From: CAZJBS01 sp964544475
GTDB lineage: Bacteria > CLD3 > SB21
DNA length: 64,000 nt
Assembly (NCBI GenBank): GCA_964544475.1
Contig: CAZJBS010000013.1
Span: 1-64,000 of the forward strand
Direction of reading: 5' to 3'
The translations under genes were made by a program, and so were the position numbers. Positions 42,693 to 50,471 of this stretch are shown piece by piece. The first letter of the stretch is position 1; each line of letters opens with the position of its first letter. The notes below the pieces were generated by a model, which saw only the letters and a program-made list of their open reading frames with translations, was not told the DNA's origin and did not search any database.

Positions 42693-42721
42693 AATATAGG
42701 GGACTGTGCCAAGGTTGTCAA
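42693..42721 (-). promoter_or_regulatory. Promoter of the regulator-feoA-feoB operon
   Basis: On the minus strand TTGACA (42721-42716), a 17-base spacer and TATATT (42698-42693): a near-consensus sigma-70 promoter. The -10 box sits immediately before the operator; the leader to the ATG at 42662 would be about 25 bases. Confidence 0.8.
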
Positions 42722-42737
42722 GAGGTTTCTCGGCGGG

Positions 42738-42765
42738 AAAAACAAAGTCCGGCCCTCGAGAGGCC
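42738..42765 (-). terminator. Possible terminator after mscS
   Basis: On the minus strand a short GGCCTC...GAGGGCC hairpin (42751-42765) is followed after a few bases by TTTGTTTTT. It lies between the mscS stop and the iron-operon promoter. Confidence 0.45.
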
Positions 42766-42782
42766 CTGCGACAAGAATAAAT

Positions 42783-43853
42783 TTACCGGTCGTTTTGGCG
42801 GATATGTACGACGCGTTGAGGCAATGGAATCTCGATACCGGCTTTGGGCAACGCATCGTGAATTTGTTTTCGGAGCGCATCCGCCACGTCATACAGTTCT
42901 TTGTAATGACGCACGCGGCCGATCAGCGTGATTTGCACGGCCGACTCGCCCAACTGCGTGACATAAGCCGCCGGCTCGGGATCCGGCATGATTTGTGGAA
43001 AGGCCCGGCACAACTGGACGAGCATCGTTTTGACCTGATCCAAATCCGTGCCATACGCCACGCCCACGTCAATTTTCAAACGGGTGGCCACGTCGGGGTA
43101 CGAATAATTGATGATCTCGTTTTTGATGATCTGGGAATTGGGTATCGTCACGATGTTGTTGTCGAAATCCAGTATTTTTGTGCTTCGCAAACCAACCTTG
43201 ACGACGTCGCCAACCTGATTATTCTGGGCGATTTTGATGCGGTCGCCCACGCGGAAAGGACGGTCCACCATGATGACGAATCCGGCAATCATATTGGCCA
43301 GCGTTTCCTGCGCGGCAAACGCCAGCGCAAACGACCCGACGCCCAGCGAAACCACGAGGGCTTTGATATCGATTTTGAAATGATCCAGGCAGATGATCGC
43401 GGCAATGCTGTACAGCAGCAGGTTTGTCACACGTTGGACGAGCGGTACCAGTTCGTCGTCCATGGGGGATTCCGTCCGGGCGGCAATGGTTTCGACATAC
43501 CATTCGAGCAGCACGCGGATCACCTGGGCCAACAGCATCGTAACCAGGGCGACAACCAGAACAAAAAAAACGCCGGCCGCATAGACCCCCCACGCGCCCT
43601 GATACGTTTTTTCAATCCATTCCGACGTGGCAAACAGCGTACAGACCAAAACGATTCGGCGGATGTTTTTTTCGATAACGCCCAGGATACGGTCATCCAA
43701 CTCGGTTTTCGTCCTCGAGGTGACCGTTTTGCGGGCCACAAAGGCGGCCAGATGAAGCATTTTTGAGACGACAAATCCACCCGTCATGATGGCCGCCACC
43801 TGAACGGCCAGCAGGACATGTGGATTGTCAAACGTCAGCCACTCCATGATCAT
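42783..43853 (-). CDS. mscS: MscS-family mechanosensitive channel
   Basis: 356 residues with about four N-terminal membrane helices and the MscS core. The pore helix and following segment read SLGVGSFALAFAAQETLANMI, then GFVIMVDRPFRVGDRI. The beta domain has TKILDFDNNIVTIPNS and the C-terminal alpha/beta domain ends near PLPQRVVHI. It acts as an osmotic safety valve in the inner membrane. It overlaps cdd by ATGA and is the last gene of the pyrC-cdd-mscS operon, a grouping with no obvious common function. Confidence 0.94.
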   Translation of the reverse strand: MIMEWLTFDNPHVLLAVQVAAIMTGGFVVSKMLHLAAFVARKTVTSRTKTELDDRILGVIEKNIRRIVLVCTLFATSEWIEKTYQGAWGVYAAGVFFVLVVALVTMLLAQVIRVLLEWYVETIAARTESPMDDELVPLVQRVTNLLLYSIAAIICLDHFKIDIKALVVSLGVGSFALAFAAQETLANMIAGFVIMVDRPFRVGDRIKIAQNNQVGDVVKVGLRSTKILDFDNNIVTIPNSQIIKNEIINYSYPDVATRLKIDVGVAYGTDLDQVKTMLVQLCRAFPQIMPDPEPAAYVTQLGESAVQITLIGRVRHYKELYDVADALRKQIHDALPKAGIEIPLPQRVVHIRQNDR

Positions 43854-44254
43854 GTCAGGTTTTTGGATCCAAAAGCGTGGGGCAAAAGATCGGAGGTTTT
43901 GAAGACCTCAAAATCGCCGCGCAGGTTGGCGCAGATGATTCGTGCGTCCGGCGCGAAATCATGAATCACCTGCCGGCACGCGCCACAGGGATAACAAACG
44001 CCCGGCGTGTCCGCCACGACCACCACGGTGTCGATATTCAGCCAGCCTTCCGACACGGCTTTGAAAATCGCGACACGCTCGGCGCACATGGTGAGCCCGT
44101 AGGAACTGACTTCGATATTGCAGCCTGCCATTTCCCGACCGTCCGCCGTCAAAACGACGCATCCAACGGCAAAGCGGGAATACGGCGCGACGGCCCGTTC
44201 TCTCGCCTGGATGGCCCTCTCAATGAGCTTCTTCGCCTCGTCCGCAACCGTCAT
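43850..44254 (-). CDS. cdd: Cytidine deaminase
   Basis: 134-residue tetrameric-type enzyme converting cytidine/deoxycytidine to uridine. The zinc site is complete: Cys57-Ala-Glu59 in TMCAERVAI and PCGAC with Cys90 and Cys93. PYSRFAVG near the N-terminus and GCNIEVSSYG for ribose binding are also present. The ATG at 44254 overlaps the pyrC stop by 4 bp and gives the normal length. Grouping with pyrC makes a small pyrimidine module. Confidence 0.96.
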   Translation of the reverse strand: MTVADEAKKLIERAIQARERAVAPYSRFAVGCVVLTADGREMAGCNIEVSSYGLTMCAERVAIFKAVSEGWLNIDTVVVVADTPGVCYPCGACRQVIHDFAPDARIICANLRGDFEVFKTSDLLPHAFGSKNLT

Positions 44255-45549
44255 TCCACGAACCACATGTTCTTGTTGATCACACCGGCGCTGCGCCCGC
44301 GAAGCGTGTAACCATCAAACGGCGTATTTCCGCCCTTCGAACACGTCGAGGCAACCCGGAACGTCCACGAGGTGGTTTCGTCCACCAGGGTCAAATTCGC
44401 CGGCGCCCCCGCCATGATCTCCGGCAATGGCAGTCCCAGGATACGGCGTGGCGCGATGGCCAGCTTTTCAATCGCGCGTTCCGTTGACAGGAGGCCCGTA
44501 TGCACAAGACGGGTCCACGTCAGGCCGACACAGGATTCCAACCCTGTGATGCCAAAAGCCGCCTGATCAAACTCACATTCCTTGTCTTCCGTCGTGTGCG
44601 GGGCATGATCCGTGGCAATGGCGTCGATGGTCCCGTCCTGGAGGCCTTTGAGAATTTCCGCCACATCGTCGTTTTCTCTGAGCGGCGGATTCATCTTGGC
44701 CATGGTGTTATAGTTGCGAACGGCCTCGTCCGTCAAGGTGAAGTGATGCGGGCACACCTCACACGTCACCTGCACGCCCCTTTTCTTGGCCTCACGGATC
44801 AGGCGGACTGTGCCGGCCGTCGAAATGTGGGCAATATGTACCCGGGAGCCGCTGTATTCGGCCAGCAGAATATCCCGGCCGACGACGATGTCTTCGGCCA
44901 TACGCGGTATGCCTCTGAGTCCCAGTTGGGTGGAAACCAGTCCTTCGTGCATCGTGCCTTTGTTAGCGAGACATTTGTCCTCCGCATGTTCGATGACGGG
45001 AATGCCGAACATCTTCACATATTCCAAGGCGCGTCTCATGATTTCGGCATTGTACACCGGATCCCCGTCGTCCGTGATGCCCACCGCGCCTGCATTTACC
45101 AATTCGCCGATTTCAGCCAGTTCCTTGCCCTCGCGGTTCTTGGTCACACAGCCGATGGGAAAAACGTCCACCAGATGGCCGACCGCGCGCGAACGTATCA
45201 ACGCCACGGTGTCGGCCGTATCTATGGGCGGCGTGGTATTGGGCATGCAGGCCACGGCCGTAAAACCTCCGGCCATGGCGGCATTGCAGCCGGTGGTCAC
45301 CGTTTCTTTGTCTTCGCGTCCGGGCTCCCGCAAGTGCACATGCATGTCCATGAAGCCGTGTGTCACCGTTTTGCCGGACACGTCCAATTCGGTGGCGCCC
45401 GCCGAGTTGAAGCGTCCTATGTTTTCGATTTTGCCCTTGACGATCAGGATATCCGTCATGTCGTTCCGCGAACGGACCACATCCACCAATCTGGCATTCT
45501 TCACCACCAAACGGTCGGGCAGAGGTTTTGGAAAAATCTGGCGTGCCAT
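44251..45549 (-). CDS. pyrC: Dihydroorotase (class I)
   Basis: 432-residue amidohydrolase closing carbamoyl-aspartate to dihydroorotate in pyrimidine synthesis. Zinc ligands lie in MDMHVHLREPG (His70, His72), with further family motifs GCNAAMAGGFTAVACMPNT, HISTAGTVRLI, EVCPHHFTL and IATDHAPHT. The length and motifs fit the bacterial class I (PyrC/PyrX) group with intact catalytic residues, so it is likely active. It is the first gene of the pyrC-cdd-mscS cluster and lies 9 bp after the small lipoprotein gene. Confidence 0.96.
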   Translation of the reverse strand: MARQIFPKPLPDRLVVKNARLVDVVRSRNDMTDILIVKGKIENIGRFNSAGATELDVSGKTVTHGFMDMHVHLREPGREDKETVTTGCNAAMAGGFTAVACMPNTTPPIDTADTVALIRSRAVGHLVDVFPIGCVTKNREGKELAEIGELVNAGAVGITDDGDPVYNAEIMRRALEYVKMFGIPVIEHAEDKCLANKGTMHEGLVSTQLGLRGIPRMAEDIVVGRDILLAEYSGSRVHIAHISTAGTVRLIREAKKRGVQVTCEVCPHHFTLTDEAVRNYNTMAKMNPPLRENDDVAEILKGLQDGTIDAIATDHAPHTTEDKECEFDQAAFGITGLESCVGLTWTRLVHTGLLSTERAIEKLAIAPRRILGLPLPEIMAGAPANLTLVDETTSWTFRVASTCSKGGNTPFDGYTLRGRSAGVINKNMWFVE

Positions 45550-45558
45550 GATGCGTCG

Positions 45559-45927
45559 TTATTCGTTGATGAAGGAGAAAATGATAAAGCCGATCACCAG
45601 ACCGGCCAATGGATAAACCCAGAAATTCATGGCGTGCCCGACCGGTCTGTACCGCAGCGTGGCGATTTCCGTCAACTCCACATCACGGAAAAGATTGCCG
45701 GATTGCAACGTCACAATCCCTTCTCCGACTGAAAAGAAGGTACCTTCAACCATGGTTCCGTCTCGAAGCACAACCTGAAACCACTCATTGGCCTTTGCTT
45801 TCGCAAACCTTTCCTGAAGGACAGTTTGACCGTTGTTGCCGCCAGTCGTCCGTTCCTCGCGGACCTGATAGGATCGGGTGCAGCCCATCATCATCGCGAG
45901 AACCAACCAGGGTACCAATTTTGACAT
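45559..45927 (-). CDS. Small lipoprotein of unknown function
   Basis: 122 residues. A signal peptide ends in the lipobox MMMGC (Cys16). A short beta-rich region follows, FQVVLRDGTMVEGTFFSVGEGIVTLQ, which looks like an Sm-like or SH3-like barrel repeat. A hydrophobic helix near the C-terminus (WVYPLAGLVIGFIIFSF) follows. No family recognised. It is in line with the haemoglobin gene (8 bp gap) and pyrC. Confidence 0.75.
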   Translation of the reverse strand: MSKLVPWLVLAMMMGCTRSYQVREERTTGGNNGQTVLQERFAKAKANEWFQVVLRDGTMVEGTFFSVGEGIVTLQSGNLFRDVELTEIATLRYRPVGHAMNFWVYPLAGLVIGFIIFSFINE

Positions 45928-45935
45928 GGGGCAAA

Positions 45936-46325
45936 CTACTTATTTTTCATCGAATCCGCAACGACGGAAAAGAAATCGATCAAACGGCGCTGTATACCCT
46001 CATCCGGTATGCTCGCCTCGACAGCCTTGGTCATACAGAACATCCATTGGTCGCGCTCACGATCGCCGATGGGAAACGGCATGTGCCGCGCCCGCAAGCG
46101 GGGATGACCATGAGCGTTGACATACCATGGCGGCCCGCCGAAGCGGCCGACCAAAAACGTGAAGAGTTTCTCCTTCGGGTGTGACAAATCGGCCGGGTGC
46201 AGCCGGCGGATGACGGCAACGGCCGGATCGGTGTCCATGATCCCGTAAAACCGATCGACCAGCGATCGTATGGTCTCCTCACCCAGCCGGTCATACAGAA
46301 GCCCAATGTCCTCCGGAATGGTCAT
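45936..46325 (-). CDS. Group II truncated haemoglobin
   Basis: 129-residue 2-on-2 globin. The B helix reads LVDRFYGIMDTD, the diagnostic AHGHPRLRARHMPFPIG contains the proximal haem ligand His81, and Trp94 in RDQWMFCM is the G8 tryptophan of the group II (trHbO) class. The protein probably binds O2 or NO, or acts in peroxide/NO detoxification. Ends and length are typical. It is encoded between two lipoprotein genes with gaps of 8-9 bp, so it is cotranscribed with them. Confidence 0.93.
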   Translation of the reverse strand: MTIPEDIGLLYDRLGEETIRSLVDRFYGIMDTDPAVAVIRRLHPADLSHPKEKLFTFLVGRFGGPPWYVNAHGHPRLRARHMPFPIGDRERDQWMFCMTKAVEASIPDEGIQRRLIDFFSVVADSMKNK

Positions 46326-46334
46326 GCCCCGACG

Positions 46335-47945
46335 CTACTTGACCGGCCTTCCAAACAAGTCAACGTTGGTCACCTGAAACGGTATCTGAATGAATGTCAC
46401 GTCGTCATTGATTTCCGCCTTGATGACGCCATCCGTTGGCAGGGTGTGCTCAAACGAGTACGACCATGACGACGTACCGTCATAGGAACTCGAGTAATAA
46501 TTGATGGGCATGAGACGTTGACCGTCGGCGCTGAAGAACTGTACCTCGCGGATCGTCTTGTCATCCACATTGAATTTGATTTTGATGTCGTGCTGGTATT
46601 CGGACTCGTTGATTTCTTCGATCGTGGCTCCAAACTCGGTGCCGGCGGCGGCTGTTTCGAAACGGCGTATACCGGTGTCGATGACTTTGGTCGATCCGGC
46701 CACCTGACCAAAAACGGTTCCAGCCACGGTTTTCAGTCCCTTCACGGCGTCGGACGGCTGGCGCAGGGTGAAGTTCCACTTCACGTGCATCTTGTCCTTC
46801 GACACGTCCGTCCATGTCACCTCACGGTTCCATTCGTCGGGCATCAGGTCCTCCCCGTTGTCGGCGATCGCGGTCGTCAGCACGACCTTTTCAACGGCCA
46901 TGATGGCACCCGGCAATTCCGCAATGAATGTCGCCTGATAACTCCGGTCATCGCCGAACAATTCGTAATTGGGATCGGCCATGTTGGCGTAAGCCATTCT
47001 TGCGATGCGCACGCTTTTGAAATCGCCGCCCTTGTAGTTGGCGACCGGCGCTTTGAGAGCGGCGCCCGTGGCGCTTTCCGACAGATCAATACCCAGCGCG
47101 ACCAACATCGCGTCGTATCCGGCCCGGGCCGCCGAGGCTTCGGATTCATAGTCAAAAAGGGGTTTGAAAGGTCCTTTGAATTCGGCCATCACAGGCCCCT
47201 TCTCTCCAAAAAGCATTTCCCTGAGTTCGTCGCCCATGGGCGGCTTGTCTTTGATGTTGGCGCCGGCCTGCGCCTGACGTCGAATGAAGGCATCGTCCGC
47301 CATGAGTCGTTCGAGCGCGTCGAGCATCTTCTGGCCCTCCATGGACAGGGACAACCGTCCCTGCTTGCCGGTTTTGAAATTCGTGCTCTTTTGCAATTGG
47401 CCCGGCAAACGTATGGAAATGTCCGTCTTCATGGTGCCGAGTATGGCCGTCAACATCGGTTTCATCTGCTGGAAGCCGGCTTTCTGTTCCTTGATCGCCT
47501 GATCCAATTCCTCCTTGGTGGGCGCTTTGGAGGCGGTGTTCCGGGCCTTGTTTTCATCGCCGCCAATCGAAACCGTCATGGTTTTCTTGTTTTGGACCAA
47601 TGAGACACTGTCCAGCATGCTGATCTCTTTGAATCGTACGACACGGAGGTCCTTGAAATATGCCGTGCCTTTGAAAAAGGACTTGCCGTCGTCCATCGTC
47701 TTTATTTCGATATCTTTCCATGTATCAATTCCGGACGATTTTCTCAGAACATCTTTGGCGAGAGCTCCGGGGCCGGCCGCCTCTTTGCCGCCGATATTAC
47801 CCAATTGGGACATCATGGAAGCCGACTGCACTTCGACGACCACGCGGCCGCTGCCGTCGGGATTGATTTCATAATCGAGTTTCGTTTCGTAACAGGATGT
47901 CAGCGACATCGCAAGGATGGCAATCCATAAGCGGGTCAACTTCAT
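46335..47945 (-). CDS. Large lipoprotein of unknown function
   Basis: 536 residues with a clear lipoprotein signal (LWIAILAMSLTSCYET, lipobox Cys18). The N-terminal mature region has LDYEINPDGSGRVVVEV, a pattern seen in LppM-like or other bacterial lipoproteins. A central helical part rich in Lys/Met/Ala follows. The C-terminal third is beta-rich and ends with VTFIQIPFQVTNVDLFGRPVK. I see no catalytic motif. It lies in a run of minus-strand genes with the haemoglobin and RlmI-like genes. Confidence 0.75.
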   Translation of the reverse strand: MKLTRLWIAILAMSLTSCYETKLDYEINPDGSGRVVVEVQSASMMSQLGNIGGKEAAGPGALAKDVLRKSSGIDTWKDIEIKTMDDGKSFFKGTAYFKDLRVVRFKEISMLDSVSLVQNKKTMTVSIGGDENKARNTASKAPTKEELDQAIKEQKAGFQQMKPMLTAILGTMKTDISIRLPGQLQKSTNFKTGKQGRLSLSMEGQKMLDALERLMADDAFIRRQAQAGANIKDKPPMGDELREMLFGEKGPVMAEFKGPFKPLFDYESEASAARAGYDAMLVALGIDLSESATGAALKAPVANYKGGDFKSVRIARMAYANMADPNYELFGDDRSYQATFIAELPGAIMAVEKVVLTTAIADNGEDLMPDEWNREVTWTDVSKDKMHVKWNFTLRQPSDAVKGLKTVAGTVFGQVAGSTKVIDTGIRRFETAAAGTEFGATIEEINESEYQHDIKIKFNVDDKTIREVQFFSADGQRLMPINYYSSSYDGTSSWSYSFEHTLPTDGVIKAEINDDVTFIQIPFQVTNVDLFGRPVK

Positions 47946-47966
47946 ACGGGTCTCCGATCATTGGGT

Positions 47967-49145
47967 TCAAACCACTTGAAAGTAAATGGTTTTCAAATAC
48001 AAGGTTTCCGGAATTTGCAAAATCCAGGGATGATCATCGGGTTGATACGTGATGGTGACGGCCCGCAACCGCATGCCAAGATCGGCGGATGCGTAGCGTG
48101 CGGCTTCCACCATCATATCCACGGACATGTGGTAGGCGCAGGACGAAAGGATCAGGTGACCGCCATGCCTGAGTAATTGCAAGGCCGGTACCATCAGTTC
48201 CCAATACGTCCACTTCAAACGGTCGGCGCCTTCTTTTTTCTTGGCAAAGGCCGGCGGATCTATCACCACGACATCGTATCGGGCCAGATGCCCCGGCGCG
48301 TGCTCTTTCAGAAAAGCAAACGCATCGGCGGTTTTAAATTCGCAGGTCACTCGGTTCAGGGCGGCATTGTCGGATGCCCACGCGAGAGCTTCCGTATCCT
48401 GATCGACGCCGGTTACGATACCCCCGGACGCGGCCATGGCGACGCTGAAACCACCGGAATAACAGAACAGATCCAAACAACGGTAACCCGGCCGTACCAG
48501 CGACCTCACCAGATGGCGGTTGTCCCGTTGATCCAGATAAAAGCCGGTCTTATGGCCCGTCGCGGGCTGAATCCGGAAAGTAAGATCGTTTTCAGTGATA
48601 ACGAGATCGGACGGCAACCGGCCATAAAGCAGTCCCTGTGTTTTTTCCAATCCCTCCTCGGCGCGTGAATCCATGTCACTGCGCTCGTAAACGGCATCCG
48701 GTTGGACAAGCTCCACAAGGTTTTCGACGATGGCGTTTTTCATTTTTTCCATGCCCAGGGTCCGGATCTGCACGACGAGTGTTTTTCCAAACCGGTCGAC
48801 GATGAGTCCCGGCAGACCGTCGGCTTCGGCGTGAACCAACCGATACCCATTGGAAGACAGGCGCAGACCGGCACGGTAGTCGACCGCACGCTTGAGTCTG
48901 TGAAACAGAAATTCCTTGTGAATCGCCACGTTTTGCCGGGCCAGCATGCGGATGAGAATGTGGGACTTTGAATTGTACATACCGACGCCCACAAACGCGT
49001 CCCCATCGTCGACGACTTCTACGATGGAGCCGTCCTCGATGTCCCGCCGGTCTTTCCATTGGGTTGCCACGTCGTCGCGAAAAACCCACAGGTAATGATT
49101 GCGAAGTTTCTTCGCCTTGTTCTCCTTGAGTCGTATCCGATGCAT
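47967..49145 (-). CDS. rlmI: RlmI-like 23S rRNA m5C methyltransferase
   Basis: 392-residue class I SAM methyltransferase with an N-terminal PUA-like domain (from HRIRLKENKAKKLRNHYLW), a middle EEHEA-type domain (ADGLPGLIVDRFG) and the Rossmann domain: GFYLDQRDNR, motif I DLFCYSGGFSVA, and motif IV VVIDPPAFAKKK. E. coli RlmI methylates C1962 of 23S rRNA. The catalytic Cys is in LSSCAYHMS. Family recognition is firm; the modified site is inferred. Confidence 0.9.
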   Translation of the reverse strand: MHRIRLKENKAKKLRNHYLWVFRDDVATQWKDRRDIEDGSIVEVVDDGDAFVGVGMYNSKSHILIRMLARQNVAIHKEFLFHRLKRAVDYRAGLRLSSNGYRLVHAEADGLPGLIVDRFGKTLVVQIRTLGMEKMKNAIVENLVELVQPDAVYERSDMDSRAEEGLEKTQGLLYGRLPSDLVITENDLTFRIQPATGHKTGFYLDQRDNRHLVRSLVRPGYRCLDLFCYSGGFSVAMAASGGIVTGVDQDTEALAWASDNAALNRVTCEFKTADAFAFLKEHAPGHLARYDVVVIDPPAFAKKKEGADRLKWTYWELMVPALQLLRHGGHLILSSCAYHMSVDMMVEAARYASADLGMRLRAVTITYQPDDHPWILQIPETLYLKTIYFQVV

Positions 49146-49149
49146 AGGA

Positions 49150-49746
49150 TCACCAGGTCACTACATACGTACAGGCGTCGGCGCCGTTCTTCCGGCAAGG
49201 CTTGGTATCATCGTGTTCGACAAACGCGGCCGCCTCGAACCGCCGCACGATCGACGTGATGATGCCGCGATCAAAGTCGCACGGGTAGGGATTTTCACAC
49301 ACGGAGACAATGCGCCGCTTTCCTTCGACCGGTTCGTAGCCATAATGGCCGATACCGTCGAGCATTTGGCCGGATTCGGGATTGAACATCACAACGCCGT
49401 TCCGGCGGTGATTCAGATGGTAGGCAATGTCGATAGACTGGACGGCCGTGAATACATCGTTGACCCAGATGGGGAATATCGCGTTCCTCGGAATGGCCAG
49501 GCCGATGCTGTACAACATACTGCTGCCGATTTGTCCGGCGATCTTCTCGAACACGCGAAGCCAGGCTTCCTGCGAATACCAGGCCTCCGGCTCCAGGCGG
49601 ACCAGACCGTCGGATTGTTCGGTACCGATGCCCTCCTGGATCAGCAGTCTGGAGGCGCCGGCCTTATAGGACCCAACGCCGTCCACGATCGCGTAGACCG
49701 TCTGCCCGTTGACTTCAATACCTTTTTCAAACGCCCTAAACTGCAC
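49150..49746 (-). CDS. Unrecognised protein with V4R-like cysteine-rich tail
   Basis: 198 residues starting at a GTG. The middle is helical and contains IGSSMLYSIGLAIPRN and IDIAYHLNHR. The C-terminal 50 residues hold four cysteines (Cys150, Cys156, Cys184, Cys192), including VCENPYPCDFDRG and a terminal PCRKNGADACTYVVTW. This resembles the metal-binding end of V4R-like and heme/NO-sensor-associated domains, but I cannot confirm the family. It lies 4 bp upstream of the methyltransferase gene and is the first of that minus-strand run. Confidence 0.7.
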   Translation of the reverse strand: MQFRAFEKGIEVNGQTVYAIVDGVGSYKAGASRLLIQEGIGTEQSDGLVRLEPEAWYSQEAWLRVFEKIAGQIGSSMLYSIGLAIPRNAIFPIWVNDVFTAVQSIDIAYHLNHRRNGVVMFNPESGQMLDGIGHYGYEPVEGKRRIVSVCENPYPCDFDRGIITSIVRRFEAAAFVEHDDTKPCRKNGADACTYVVTW

Positions 49747-50094
49747 GTCACCACCATGGTTGAATTTGGTTGCGGCAATGTAAAGAAAAAAGTACCAGAC
49801 TCAAAGGGATTTATCACTCACAGGCCAGCAAGTGCCGACCTTGGCACACAGACCAATCGACATTGTTTCCGACGCCCACGGCCGCCGTTAAGTCGATAAT
49901 CGACTCTTTTTATTGCACTGTCTCATCATGGTTCATCGTGTCTCATTTCGATTCGCTTTTTCAGTTGAAGATTCGTGGTTTTCCAAGGTAAATACTTGAA
50001 AATACAATTATTAAAGTTTGGCCACGCTTTTGTATTACAGGAGGCTAGTCGAAATGGTAACGATTTCTTAACCCAACCTAAGGAGTATTTCTTT
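49747..50094. other. Divergent intergenic region
   Basis: 348 bp between the cysteine-rich gene (minus) and the small plus-strand gene. Both promoters should lie here but I found no convincing -10/-35 pair. The right half (49960-50040) is AT-rich. Confidence 0.5.
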
Positions 50095-50430
50095 ATGCAG
50101 TGCAAGAGCAAATCATTGGCTGCACGGAAGGAAAAGGACAAGCAAATCCTGACGGATCTTGAATCCGCGATACTGAAAATTGGCCTGAACTCCGAACCGG
50201 CGTCGGCCAACGTGGTGGCCAAGAGATTGCATATGAAGGAAAACAGCCGCAACATTGCGATGATCAGGGCATCCCTGGAGAAGTTGTTGCAAGATCAGAA
50301 GGTGTATCGTTGCGGAAGCCGGTATGCGATCGACTATCGCGGTGGGATAAATCTCATGCAGTCATTTTGTATCAAACTCTCGGAAAACAATTACAAGATC
50401 AACAACTTTGCTTTTGATCATCTGGCCTGA
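50095..50430 (+). CDS. Small winged-helix-like protein, possible DNA-binding
   Basis: 111 residues from the ATG at 50095, which has the clear ribosome-binding site AAGGAG. A longer open frame upstream (from 49975) lacks one. The basic N-terminus precedes helices ILTDLESAILKIG, SANVVAKRLHM and NIAMIRASLEKLLQDQKVYR. The last part, QKVYRCGSRYAIDYRGG, resembles a beta wing, so a small winged-helix fold is plausible. It is the only plus-strand gene between 24.2 kb and the end and is isolated between a 348-bp spacer and a strong hairpin. Confidence 0.6.
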   Translation: MQCKSKSLAARKEKDKQILTDLESAILKIGLNSEPASANVVAKRLHMKENSRNIAMIRASLEKLLQDQKVYRCGSRYAIDYRGGINLMQSFCIKLSENNYKINNFAFDHLA

Positions 50431-50455
50431 GGGCGCCGGTGTACAACCGGCGCCC
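50431..50455. terminator. Convergent GC hairpin
   Basis: Perfect 10-bp stem GGGCGCCGGT / ACCGGCGCCC with loop GTACA, starting one base after the stop of the small gene and ending 17 bp before the S41 peptidase stop. No T run, so efficiency as an intrinsic terminator is uncertain. Confidence 0.65.
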
Positions 50456-50471
50456 GGCCGTGGCGCCAACG

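Noticed and set aside
44500..45732. 410-codon plus-strand frame over pyrC
   Set aside because: Antisense shadow of a complete dihydroorotase; His-rich translation without motif.
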